From a virus, in IMG/VR virus record IMGVR_UViG_3300021962_000549, positions 1-26,583 of that record: 26,583 nucleotides of DNA; one strand, 5' to 3'. A model generated the notes under the pieces. The model was not told the origin of the DNA. It did not search any database and worked only from the letters and a program-made list of their open reading frames with translations. The translations under genes were made by a program, and so were the position numbers. This document shows, piece after piece, positions 18,254-25,585 of the stretch (positions are counted from its first letter, which is position 1; every line of letters begins with the position of its first letter).

Positions 18254-18929
18254 TACTTGTATATTAATCCCATCTAGACTTAAAAGCACAAGATTTCCAA
18301 ATAAACCTTTAATAGATTTAAATGGTAAATCTATGATTCGTACTGTATTCGACAGGTGCGAAAGTTTTGGTTACGACACTATTGTTGTGACTGATTCAGA
18401 AAAAATAGCAGATGAAATCCCTTTAGAAAATATAGTTATGACTGACCATCATTATGATAATGGTACAGATAGACTTATGCGAAGAGTAGTTGATGCTGTA
18501 TGGTGCGACTATGATAATTATATTAATGTTCAAGGAGATAATCCTGATGTTACTTTGGATATTATTGAAGCCATTGATAATAAATTAGATAATGCTACTG
18601 TTGTAAATGCTTACACTATAATGACTACTGGTGAATGTAAGGATAATAATTCTGTTAAATGTATAGTTTCTGATGATAATATAAATTGGTATACAAGAGC
18701 AGAGGTGCAATACGGATTTAAAGCACTAGGGTTTCATGGTTATAAAAAAGGAACATCAGAACTTTGGTCAAAATTTAAAAGGCACCAAGAAGAAAAAATA
18801 GAAGATGTAGAACAACTTCGTTGGATACAAAATGGTATAAACCTTAAAGGAGTGTTTGTAGATTTTTATGGAGTCGAAATAAACGAACCAAAAGATTTAA
18901 AAAAGTGGAAATTTAAGCAAAATCTTTAA
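18234..18929 (+). CDS. KdsB-like CMP-sugar synthetase (nucleotidyltransferase)
   Basis: KdsB couples CTP to Kdo to give CMP-Kdo for lipopolysaccharide core synthesis. The family pattern is clear: IPSRLKSTRFPNKPLIDLNGKSMI (residues ~12-35), VVTDS (51-55), YDNGTDRL (74-81), NVQGD (98-102), VSDD (145-148), ALGFHGYKKG (164-173) and VEQLRWIQNG (192-201). Length is 231 residues against ~248 in E. coli. The usual QGDEP reads QGDNP, the usual VDTPEDL reads INEPKDL, and the loop between TRA and the HGY strand is shortened, so substrate or activity may differ. The ATG at 18234 has only a weak ribosome site and lies inside gene 67; upstream ATGs at 18201-18213 are possible. Its position between prohead genes is unusual. 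Confidence 0.8.
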   Translation: MTRNKSNTCILIPSRLKSTRFPNKPLIDLNGKSMIRTVFDRCESFGYDTIVVTDSEKIADEIPLENIVMTDHHYDNGTDRLMRRVVDAVWCDYDNYINVQGDNPDVTLDIIEAIDNKLDNATVVNAYTIMTTGECKDNNSVKCIVSDDNINWYTRAEVQYGFKALGFHGYKKGTSELWSKFKRHQEEKIEDVEQLRWIQNGINLKGVFVDFYGVEINEPKDLKKWKFKQNL

Positions 18930-18932
18930 TTA

Positions 18933-18940
18933 TATAAATA
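18933..18940 (+). promoter_or_regulatory. T4-type late promoter before the prohead/capsid block
   Basis: An exact TATAAATA lies in the 41-base gap after the KdsB-like gene. The expected start near 18946 would leave a ~25-base leader carrying AAAAAAGGA before the ATG at 18971. It would let the 91-residue gene and genes 21-22-23 be transcribed late, independently of the upstream enzyme gene. Confidence 0.65.
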
Positions 18941-18970
18941 TATACAAACTTAAAAAAGGATTTACAACCA

Positions 18971-19246
18971 ATGGTAAGCTTCTATAAACCCAAATCTACG
19001 GAGATAAATGCTCCTACAACAGTTGGCACTGCATCAACTGTAAGTTCAGCCAGAGTAGTAAGAGCCGTTAACACTAGTGCATCGACAGCATACCTCGTAT
19101 CTTATTACGATGAAAATTTTGATGACAGTGCATCTTTTACACTAGCACCAATGGAAACAGTATTGATTCCGAAAGCAAGTGGTGATAAAATATGGGCGGC
19201 TGATGCATCAGTTAAGTTATCAAAAATAACATATCCAAAAGGATAG
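18971..19246 (+). CDS. Small beta-rich protein, possible virion component
   Basis: The 91-residue product begins MVSFYKPKSTEINAPTTVGTAST and is rich in Ser, Thr, Ala and Val with an alternating strand pattern. It has no Cys, no membrane segment and no catalytic motif. Small proteins of this look (a strand, a polar turn, then L.PMETVLIPK and a KITYPKG-like end) occur in marine T4-like phages, and I infer a structural or decoration role. It occupies the place between genes 67 and 21 where T4 has gene 68, but I see no gp68 similarity. AAGGA precedes the ATG and a late promoter lies 30 bases upstream. Function unknown. Confidence 0.7.
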   Translation: MVSFYKPKSTEINAPTTVGTASTVSSARVVRAVNTSASTAYLVSYYDENFDDSASFTLAPMETVLIPKASGDKIWAADASVKLSKITYPKG

Positions 19247-19250
19247 TAAA

Positions 19251-19907
19251 ATGAAATTAATCGCAGAATATACTGAAAGCAACCTCGAATTTATTACCGA
19301 AGAAAAGAACGGTACTAAAAAATATGCTATTGAGGGTGTTTTCATGACAGCCGAAACAAAGAATCGAAATGGTAGGATATATCCTCGTGAGGTAATGGAA
19401 AGTGCCGTAAACAAATACGACAACGAACAAGTGAAAACAGGAAGAGCAGTTGGAGAGCTGAATCATCCTGAAGGACCTACCGTAAATCTCGACAAAGTTT
19501 CTCATAAGATTGAATCTCTCAATTGGGAGGGAAACAATGTTATGGGCAAAGCAACTATTTTGAACACACCGATGGGGGAAGTTGTAAAAGGTCTCCTTGA
19601 TGGCGGTGTCAAACTAGGTGTTTCAACTCGTGGTATGGGAAGTTTAGCAAGAAGTAATGAAGCAATGATCGTCAAAGATGATTTTATTCTTAACGCAGTA
19701 GACATTGTGCAAGATCCATCTGCTCCATCAGCATTTGTAAATGGAGTTATGGAGGGCGTAGAATGGGTCTGGAATAACGGAATTATTGAAGCTAAACATA
19801 TTGAACAAATTGAGACTGAAATTAAGAACGCTGCAAAGACGAATCTCCCAGAGACAGAAATTCGTGAGTTTAAAAATTTCCTCTCGTTACTCAAATCTAA
19901 AATATAA
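19251..19907 (+). CDS. 21: Prohead core protease gp21
   Basis: Gp21 is the serine protease that cleaves scaffold and capsid proteins during head maturation. The 218 residues match the T4 size (212). The likely catalytic His is H72 in GELNHPEGP and the Ser is S125 in LGVSTRGMGS; the third residue is probably D151 or D155 in NAVDIVQDPSAP. These motifs correspond to the T4 prohead protease family. AAGGAT lies before the ATG and only four bases separate it from the preceding stop. Scaffold gene 22 follows after 11 bases. Confidence 0.93.
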   Translation: MKLIAEYTESNLEFITEEKNGTKKYAIEGVFMTAETKNRNGRIYPREVMESAVNKYDNEQVKTGRAVGELNHPEGPTVNLDKVSHKIESLNWEGNNVMGKATILNTPMGEVVKGLLDGGVKLGVSTRGMGSLARSNEAMIVKDDFILNAVDIVQDPSAPSAFVNGVMEGVEWVWNNGIIEAKHIEQIETEIKNAAKTNLPETEIREFKNFLSLLKSKI

Positions 19908-19918
19908 GGAGCCTGATT

Positions 19919-21022
19919 ATGTCTGAAAAAGAAATAATCGATAACGAAACGGTTCAGGAGCTCCACTCAGAAGAAGTTGAGAACGAAGTAGTGGAATCAA
20001 CTAAAGCTAAAGTAAAGGAAGCAGAAGCTCCGACAACCGATGCCGAAGAAAAATCAGCTGAAACCGTTGATAAGGCAGGAGATGCAACAAGCGTCTCTAA
20101 AAAAAGAACAGGCGACAAATCAAACTCAGAGCCTTCACATCTACCAGGAACTAAAGCTGGTATGATTAATGCGGCTTATAGTGAAATGAATAACATGTCA
20201 ACAGCTAAACTAAAAGAGCTGATGAACCAATCATTCGGTTATAAGTACGAAGTTAAAGAAGGCGTTGAAGCAGAAGAATCACAAGAACCTGCAATTAACT
20301 ATCAAGCAGATTTCTCTGGTGATTTAAATGCATTGATAGAAGGTGAAGCAACTTTATCTGAAGAATTCAAAAGTAAAGCTGCAATAATCTTCGAAGCCGC
20401 AATTAAATCTAAACTCGCAGATGAGATCAATCGTCTTGAAGAAAAATACAACGAGGAAGTATCAGTAGAAGTTGAATCAACTAAAGCTGACCTAGTTGAA
20501 AAAGTCGATAACTATCTAAACTACGTTGTTGAAAATTGGATGAAAGAAAACCAAGTAGCAATACATCAAGGTTTAAGAACAGAAATCGCTGAGAACTTTA
20601 TGAATAGTCTAAAAGACCTATTTGTAGAATCTTATATTGATGTTCCTGAGTCCAAAGTAGACCTAGTTGACGAGCTATCTGGAACAGTTAGTGATTTAGA
20701 AGAAAAACTAAATTCAACAACTGCTTCAGCAATCGAGATGGCTGAGAAACTTGAAGGATACCAAAGAGAAGCAATCATTCGTGAAGCATCAAAAGATTTG
20801 GCTGACACTCAAGTTGAAAAGTTAAAATCATTAGTTGGAGATATAGACTTTGACAATGAAGAAGCATTTTCTAAAAAAGTTTCTACAGTTAAAGAATCAT
20901 ATTTCTCTAAAAAAGTAACCGAGTCAAAAGAGGAGATCGAAGAATCATATGATGATGAAGTCGAAACTTCCGATGTTATGGCTCAATACATTTCTGCAAT
21001 TAAAAAGCAGACAAAACAATAA
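19919..21022 (+). CDS. 22: Prohead scaffold protein gp22
   Basis: Gp22 is the major scaffold inside the T4 prohead and is degraded by gp21 after assembly. This 367-residue protein is highly charged and largely helical, as expected. The N-terminal ~75 residues are acidic and low-complexity (EEVENEVVESTKAKVKEAEAP...), followed by a conserved-looking MINAAYSEMNNMSTAKLKELM segment (~80-105). Long coiled-coil regions with VDLVDELSGTVSDLEEKL (~237-254) and a KDLADTQVEKLKSLV block follow. It is longer than T4 gp22 (269). AAGGAG precedes the ATG. Several LxE tripeptides could be gp21 cut sites. Confidence 0.9.
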   Translation: MSEKEIIDNETVQELHSEEVENEVVESTKAKVKEAEAPTTDAEEKSAETVDKAGDATSVSKKRTGDKSNSEPSHLPGTKAGMINAAYSEMNNMSTAKLKELMNQSFGYKYEVKEGVEAEESQEPAINYQADFSGDLNALIEGEATLSEEFKSKAAIIFEAAIKSKLADEINRLEEKYNEEVSVEVESTKADLVEKVDNYLNYVVENWMKENQVAIHQGLRTEIAENFMNSLKDLFVESYIDVPESKVDLVDELSGTVSDLEEKLNSTTASAIEMAEKLEGYQREAIIREASKDLADTQVEKLKSLVGDIDFDNEEAFSKKVSTVKESYFSKKVTESKEEIEESYDDEVETSDVMAQYISAIKKQTKQ

Positions 21023-21034
21023 GGAAGACTTAAA

Positions 21035-22369
21035 ATGCAACAACCATTATCTTACGATAAATTGGTAGAAAAATGGGCTCCGGTTCTTAACGAAGAATCA
21101 GCTGGAGTTATCAAAGACTACCATAGAAAAGCAGTTACTGCTGCGATTCTAGAAAACCAAGAAGTGGCAATGCGTGAAGAGGCTGCTCAGTATACAGGAT
21201 TCCTCGACGAGGCTGCTCCTGCAACTAATACTACATCAGCCGCTAACTGGAACCCAGTTCTAATTTCACTAGTAAGACGTGCTATGCCAAACCTTATGGC
21301 ATACGATGTAGCTGGTGTACAACCAATGACTGGTCCAACTGGCTTAATCTTCGCGATGAAATCACGTTATACAGCTGGTGGTACTGGTAATACAGAAGCA
21401 CTATTCAACGAAGCTGACACAAGATTCTCTGGTACACAAACTGGAGCCGCTCAGCCTGCTGATGGTTCTGGTATTGCTGCCGCAACTGATTCAGACTCAA
21501 CAGCTGATGACGACAGAAGCACAGCACTAGCAACTCCAGGAATGACAACAGACTCTGCTGAAGCAATCGGCGATTCAGCTGCAAATGCAATTGCTAATAT
21601 GGGTTTCACCATTGAAAAAGCAACTGTAACAGCTAAGTCTCGTGCACTAAAAGCTGAGTACACAATGGAATTGGCTCAAGATCTTAAAGCCATCCATGGT
21701 CTAGACGCTGAAACAGAGTTAGCAAACATTCTATCAACAGAAATCCTTGCTGAAATCAACAGGGAAGTTATTAGAACAATTAACTCTCAAGCTAAGACTG
21801 GTGCTCTTCAAACAAACACTGCTGTCAATGGTATCTTCGACGTTCAAACAGACGCTGATGGTCGTTGGTCAGTTGAAAAATTCAAAGGTTTGGTTCTTCA
21901 AATCGAAAGAGAAGCAAATGTTATCGCTAAAGAAACTCGTAGAGGTAAAGGTAACTTTATTATCTGCTCTTCAGATGTAGCATCTGCTCTATCAGCATCA
22001 GGTATGTTAGACTACACACCTGCTATGTCAGTTTCTCTACAAGTAGATGACACTGGTAACACATTCGCTGGTACTCTTAATGGAAGAACAAGGGTTTACA
22101 TTGACCCATATGCAACTACTGATTATATCACAGTTGGATATAAAGGTACAAACCCTTATGATGCTGGTATCTTCTATTGCCCATACGTCCCACTCACAAT
22201 GGTTCGTGCTGTGGCTGAAGACAGCTTCCAACCAAGAATTGGATTTAAAACAAGATATGGCATGGTATCTAACCCATTCGTTGGATCAACTCCAGCTGAT
22301 GGTCTAGCTGCTGCTAAATCTAACCAATACTATAGACTATTCAGAGTCGACAGTATTCTAGGTGCATAA
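21035..22369 (+). CDS. 23: Major capsid protein gp23
   Basis: Gp23 builds the head hexamers. The 444-residue product is shorter than T4 gp23 (521), as in marine relatives. The N-terminal ~59 residues look like the removable prohead peptide: L57-D58-E59 followed by AAPATN fits the gp21 LxE cleavage pattern. Downstream the capsid signatures are clear: NPVLISLVRRAMPNLMAYDVAGVQPMTGPTGLIFAM (~74-110), SRALKAEYTMELAQDLKAIHGLDAETELANILSTEI (~203-239), and a C-terminal KTRYGMVSNPF. AAGGA precedes the ATG. It is followed by a strong terminator, consistent with being the end of a highly expressed unit. Confidence 0.97.
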   Translation: MQQPLSYDKLVEKWAPVLNEESAGVIKDYHRKAVTAAILENQEVAMREEAAQYTGFLDEAAPATNTTSAANWNPVLISLVRRAMPNLMAYDVAGVQPMTGPTGLIFAMKSRYTAGGTGNTEALFNEADTRFSGTQTGAAQPADGSGIAAATDSDSTADDDRSTALATPGMTTDSAEAIGDSAANAIANMGFTIEKATVTAKSRALKAEYTMELAQDLKAIHGLDAETELANILSTEILAEINREVIRTINSQAKTGALQTNTAVNGIFDVQTDADGRWSVEKFKGLVLQIEREANVIAKETRRGKGNFIICSSDVASALSASGMLDYTPAMSVSLQVDDTGNTFAGTLNGRTRVYIDPYATTDYITVGYKGTNPYDAGIFYCPYVPLTMVRAVAEDSFQPRIGFKTRYGMVSNPFVGSTPADGLAAAKSNQYYRLFRVDSILGA

Positions 22370-22395
22370 TCTAGATATTAGATCCGAAAATTAAG

Positions 22396-22422
22396 GGAGC
22401 GACTTCGGTCGCTCCTTTTTTT
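22396..22422 (+). terminator. Intrinsic terminator after gene 23
   Basis: GGAGCGAC (22396-22403) pairs perfectly with GTCGCTCC (22408-22415) across a TTCG tetraloop and is followed by seven Ts. The UUCG loop is the standard very stable terminator loop. It would end the capsid message just before the next gene. Confidence 0.92.
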
Positions 22423-22423
22423 G

Positions 22424-22431
22424 TATAAATA
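22424..22431 (+). promoter_or_regulatory. T4-type late promoter for the gp3-position gene
   Basis: An exact TATAAATA follows the terminator T run by one base. With T4 spacing the first transcribed base would be about 22437, which is the A of the ATG itself. That predicts a leaderless message, and indeed no ribosome site is present before this ATG. Confidence 0.65.
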
Positions 22432-22436
22432 AAGTT

Positions 22437-23033
22437 ATGGCTACACTAACTAAAAATATAAACTATTTACAACCAACTTCTTTTAAGTTGCTTATAGATA
22501 GAAAGCATTATCCTAATTTAGAATTTTTCGCACAGTCAGTTTCTCATCCCTCAATGACGATGACTAGTGTCGATTTACCATTCAGAAAAACTTCTGTCGC
22601 TTTTCCTGGAGATACTTTAGATTTTGGCGAATTAACTGCCAATATAATTCTTGATGAGGATATGAATAGTTATACAGAAATGTTTAACTGGATGCGTAGA
22701 AATTTGGATAATAATAGTTCGAATCCATTAAATAGAACTAGTAGGGATGCTTCTTCTTATGCAGATGTAACACTTTCTATACTATCAAGCCATAATAATC
22801 AAACGAGACAAGTTAGATACATAGATTGCGTTCCTACAGCATTGGGTGCCATAGAATTCCAATCAACTTCTTCTGGCACTGAATATATAACATTTCAAGT
22901 ATCTTTTAGTTATAGTTATTTTGAATTGTTTGGTGTAAATTCAACAACAGGTAATATAAATGTATCACTTGAGAAACGAACACTACAAGACGGAAGTACA
23001 ATATTAACACCGAGAAATTATGATTCAGCATGA
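22437..23033 (+). CDS. Tail tube-like / tail completion protein (gene 3 position)
   Basis: The 198-residue product begins MATLTKNINYLQPTSFKLLIDRKHYPNLEFFAQSVSHPSM. The pattern of FKLLIDR, a FFAQSVSHP turn, PFRKTSVAFPGDTLDFGELTANIILDED and EMFNWMRRN resembles the tail tube fold and aligns by eye with gp19 in this window. In marine T4-like phages the gene between 23 and uvsY is, as I recall, annotated as gp3, the tail completion and sheath-stabiliser protein (T4 gp3 has 176 residues). I support a tube-like tail protein but not a firm gp3 assignment. There is no ribosome site before the ATG. The stop overlaps the next start as ATGA. Confidence 0.75.
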   Translation: MATLTKNINYLQPTSFKLLIDRKHYPNLEFFAQSVSHPSMTMTSVDLPFRKTSVAFPGDTLDFGELTANIILDEDMNSYTEMFNWMRRNLDNNSSNPLNRTSRDASSYADVTLSILSSHNNQTRQVRYIDCVPTALGAIEFQSTSSGTEYITFQVSFSYSYFELFGVNSTTGNINVSLEKRTLQDGSTILTPRNYDSA

Positions 23034-23713
23034 AACTAGCGATTTGGGGATCAACACAAACTGGTAAAGCCAGTTTGGTTTTTAACTTTTTAAATTATTA
23101 TAACTTAGAAAAAGTACGATATAAAGGTGAGTTTGAATTTGAACCACCGAAAACAGATTCGTATGTAATCAAAGTCCTTTACGATTATAGAATAACCAAT
23201 AAAATACTTAACGAATATCTATTGGATAGAATAGAAGAAGATTGTGTTCATTTATTCATGTATAGGCAAAACTTGTTATCGCAATATCTTGCTTTACATC
23301 ATAACGAAGCAATTGATAATGGAACCGACCCTGATGTTCTAGATGTACATGACTGTAAAGCATTTATAGAAAGTCAAAAAAATAATACAGCAAGAATATA
23401 TGATACTATAAAAGATTTAAATGTAGTCGCTGGTTCTTATGAAGAGATATTCCACTCTGATAAAGTTTTTGATATATTTAACAAACTTAATGTAGATATA
23501 AAAGAAGAAGATGTTCCGCATCTTATAGGTCCAATCAAGTGGGAAGTACAAGGAAAAAATAAACATACACAAGCAAGATTTACAGTAAATAAAGGGATAG
23601 AACACTTTACTTACAAAGAAAATTATAGTATAATAAAGAATATGTTCTGCGAAGAATATATGTATATAGATAATGATACAAGGGAAGTAAAATTTTTACA
23701 CCATGAAACTTGA
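23030..23713 (+). CDS. P-loop protein, possible sulfotransferase-like
   Basis: The 227-residue protein starts MKLAIWGSTQTGKAS, a beta strand followed by a P-loop-like G-S-T-Q-T-G-K-A-S (7-15). A later stretch, HLFMYRQNLLSQYLALHHNEA (~74-94), recalls the YR-N-LL-SQ helix of sulfotransferase-fold proteins, and VVAGSYEEIF recalls their YE motif. The sulfotransferase reaction would move sulfate from PAPS to a sugar or other acceptor. The match is by eye and distant; a kinase or other P-loop enzyme remains possible. The start overlaps the previous stop (ATGA) and the stop overlaps uvsY by 11 bases, so it is fully integrated in the operon. Confidence 0.5.
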   Translation: MKLAIWGSTQTGKASLVFNFLNYYNLEKVRYKGEFEFEPPKTDSYVIKVLYDYRITNKILNEYLLDRIEEDCVHLFMYRQNLLSQYLALHHNEAIDNGTDPDVLDVHDCKAFIESQKNNTARIYDTIKDLNVVAGSYEEIFHSDKVFDIFNKLNVDIKEEDVPHLIGPIKWEVQGKNKHTQARFTVNKGIEHFTYKENYSIIKNMFCEEYMYIDNDTREVKFLHHET

Positions 23714-24146
23714 TGATATAATAAAACAATGGCAAGAAGATTGTGAAATTCCTAGTATGCATTTAGACGATGCGTCAAGGAAAACACCAACTCTACACTC
23801 CAAGTACATAGAATTATTAGCCAGAGCCAAACTTACTTTAAAGAAGTTAGAGTTTGAACAAAAGACTTTACTCAAACAAAAGTGGTTATATTATAATGGT
23901 AAGATGGACGAGGCAACTCTTATTGAATTAGGATGGAATCCTGATCCATTTGATGGTCTCCGTGTACTTAAAGGAGAGATGGATTATTATTATGATGCCG
24001 ACCCAGAGATACAAAAATCAGAAGAGAAAATACAATACTATAAAACAATTATAGATACTCTTGTGAATATAATTGATACAATAAAATGGCGACATCAAAC
24101 GATACGAAACATTATAGATTGGAAAAGATTCGAGTCGGGCTCATAG
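23703..24146 (+). CDS. uvsY: Recombination mediator UvsY
   Basis: UvsY loads the UvsX recombinase on gp32-coated single-stranded DNA. The 147-residue product is near the T4 size (137), helical and charged. Characteristic are MKLDDIIKQWQEDCEI at the start, then a SKYIELLARAKLTLKKLE helix, YYNGKMDEATLIELGWNPDPF, and the C-terminal IKWRHQTIRNIIDWKRFESG. Its position before uvsW agrees. The 5' end overlaps the upstream gene by 11 bases and no clear ribosome site is seen, so coupled translation is likely. The 3' end overlaps the uvsW reading frame. Confidence 0.92.
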   Translation: MKLDDIIKQWQEDCEIPSMHLDDASRKTPTLHSKYIELLARAKLTLKKLEFEQKTLLKQKWLYYNGKMDEATLIELGWNPDPFDGLRVLKGEMDYYYDADPEIQKSEEKIQYYKTIIDTLVNIIDTIKWRHQTIRNIIDWKRFESGS

Positions 24147-25585
24147 ACCATGCCAATCTTCAAGTAGAATGTGATAGATCTATTGCTTACGAGTTAATAG
24201 ATTATTTCTCATTTTATGTCCCTGGATATAAGTACATGCCAGCATACCGAAATAAAGTATGGGATGGCAAGATAAAACTATTCAATCAAAATGGTCAACT
24301 TCCTGTTGGCTTATTTCAGCATTTAAATCAGTTCTGTAAAAATAATAATTACGAAGTTGAATTAATGGAAAGCAAATATGGCTATCCATTACAGACGCAA
24401 GAAATAAATCCTGATGATGTATACGAGTATATAAAGAAACTAAATGTACCATGGGAAATTAGAGATTATCAGTTCGATGCCATAGTAAATGGTCTTAAAA
24501 GGAAACGAGCTATCCTCCTGAGTCCTACAGGCTCCGGTAAATCCCTAATTATATACATACTAGCCAGATATTATCTTGAGTTAGAAAAATCCAAAGTTTT
24601 AGTTATTGTACCAACAACATCTTTAGTTGAACAAATGTATAATGACTTTAAACACTATGGTTATGAAGAACAGCAAATGCATCGTATATATTCTGGTAAG
24701 GATAAGAAAACAGATGCTCCTATAATCATTAGTACATGGCAATCAATTTATAAACTTGGTCGCGATTGGTTTGAACAGTTTGGAATGGTTATCGGTGATG
24801 AGTGTCATGGATTTAAATCTAAGTCGCTTATGTCAATTATGAATAAATGTTCAGAAGCAGGGTATAGATTTGGTACTACTGGAACTCTTGATGGTGCGTT
24901 GACTCACGAGTTAGTATTACAGGGATTATTTGGTCGTATTATGAATGTAACAACTACTAAGTCATTACAGGAAAGTCAAACTCTAGCACAACTTGATATA
25001 AAAAGAATTACACTTGAGTATGAAAAATCTATCCGTCAATACTTCGGTAAAAGAAAATATGCTGATGAAATAGATTATATTGTAACGAATGAAAAGAGAA
25101 ATAACTTTATTACTAATTTGGCTCTAGACCAAAAAGGAAATACATTGGTATTGTTTCAGTTCGTAGAAAAACATGGTCAACCATTATTTAATATGATAAG
25201 AAGTAAGGCAAATGAAAATCGCAAAATTTTTTATGTGTCTGGACAAGTTGATACTTCAGATCGTGAACAAATTAGAAATATTACTGAGAAACAAAAAGAT
25301 GCTATAATAGTTGCTTCGATGGGTACATTTAGTACTGGAATAAATATTAGGAACTTACATAATATCATATTTGCATCTCCGAGTAAATCGCAAATAAGAG
25401 TATTACAAAGTATAGGTCGTGGATTAAGACCGAGTGATAATGGTGAACCAACAAAGTTGTATGATTTGATAGATGATATTAGTTGGAAAGAACAAAAGAA
25501 TTTTGCTCTCCTTCATGGCTTCGAAAGATTAAGAATATATAAAAGAGAGAAATTTAATCACAAAACATTTAAGGTAGAGATATAA
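24086..25585 (+). CDS. uvsW: Superfamily 2 DNA helicase UvsW
   Basis: UvsW is the RecG-like helicase that unwinds branched DNA and R-loops, and in T4 shifts replication from origin to recombination mode. Starting at the ATG at 24086 the protein has 499 residues (T4: 503). The N-terminal domain shows HANLQVECDRSIAYELIDYFSFYVPGYKYMPAYRNKVWDGKIKL, as in the family. Walker A is SPTGSGKS (146-153), the Walker B box is DECH (238-241), motif III lies in GTTGTLD (263-269), and motif VI is QSIGRGLR (441-448). The start gives a 61-base overlap with uvsY; a TTG at 24119 would fit T4 homology better and remove 11 residues. Confidence 0.92.
   Translation: MATSNDTKHYRLEKIRVGLIDHANLQVECDRSIAYELIDYFSFYVPGYKYMPAYRNKVWDGKIKLFNQNGQLPVGLFQHLNQFCKNNNYEVELMESKYGYPLQTQEINPDDVYEYIKKLNVPWEIRDYQFDAIVNGLKRKRAILLSPTGSGKSLIIYILARYYLELEKSKVLVIVPTTSLVEQMYNDFKHYGYEEQQMHRIYSGKDKKTDAPIIISTWQSIYKLGRDWFEQFGMVIGDECHGFKSKSLMSIMNKCSEAGYRFGTTGTLDGALTHELVLQGLFGRIMNVTTTKSLQESQTLAQLDIKRITLEYEKSIRQYFGKRKYADEIDYIVTNEKRNNFITNLALDQKGNTLVLFQFVEKHGQPLFNMIRSKANENRKIFYVSGQVDTSDREQIRNITEKQKDAIIVASMGTFSTGINIRNLHNIIFASPSKSQIRVLQSIGRGLRPSDNGEPTKLYDLIDDISWKEQKNFALLHGFERLRIYKREKFNHKTFKVEI

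Noticed and set aside
19502-19966. 154-residue minus-strand open frame across genes 21 and 22
   Set aside because: It covers the protease active-site region on the other strand and has no ribosome site or recognisable product.
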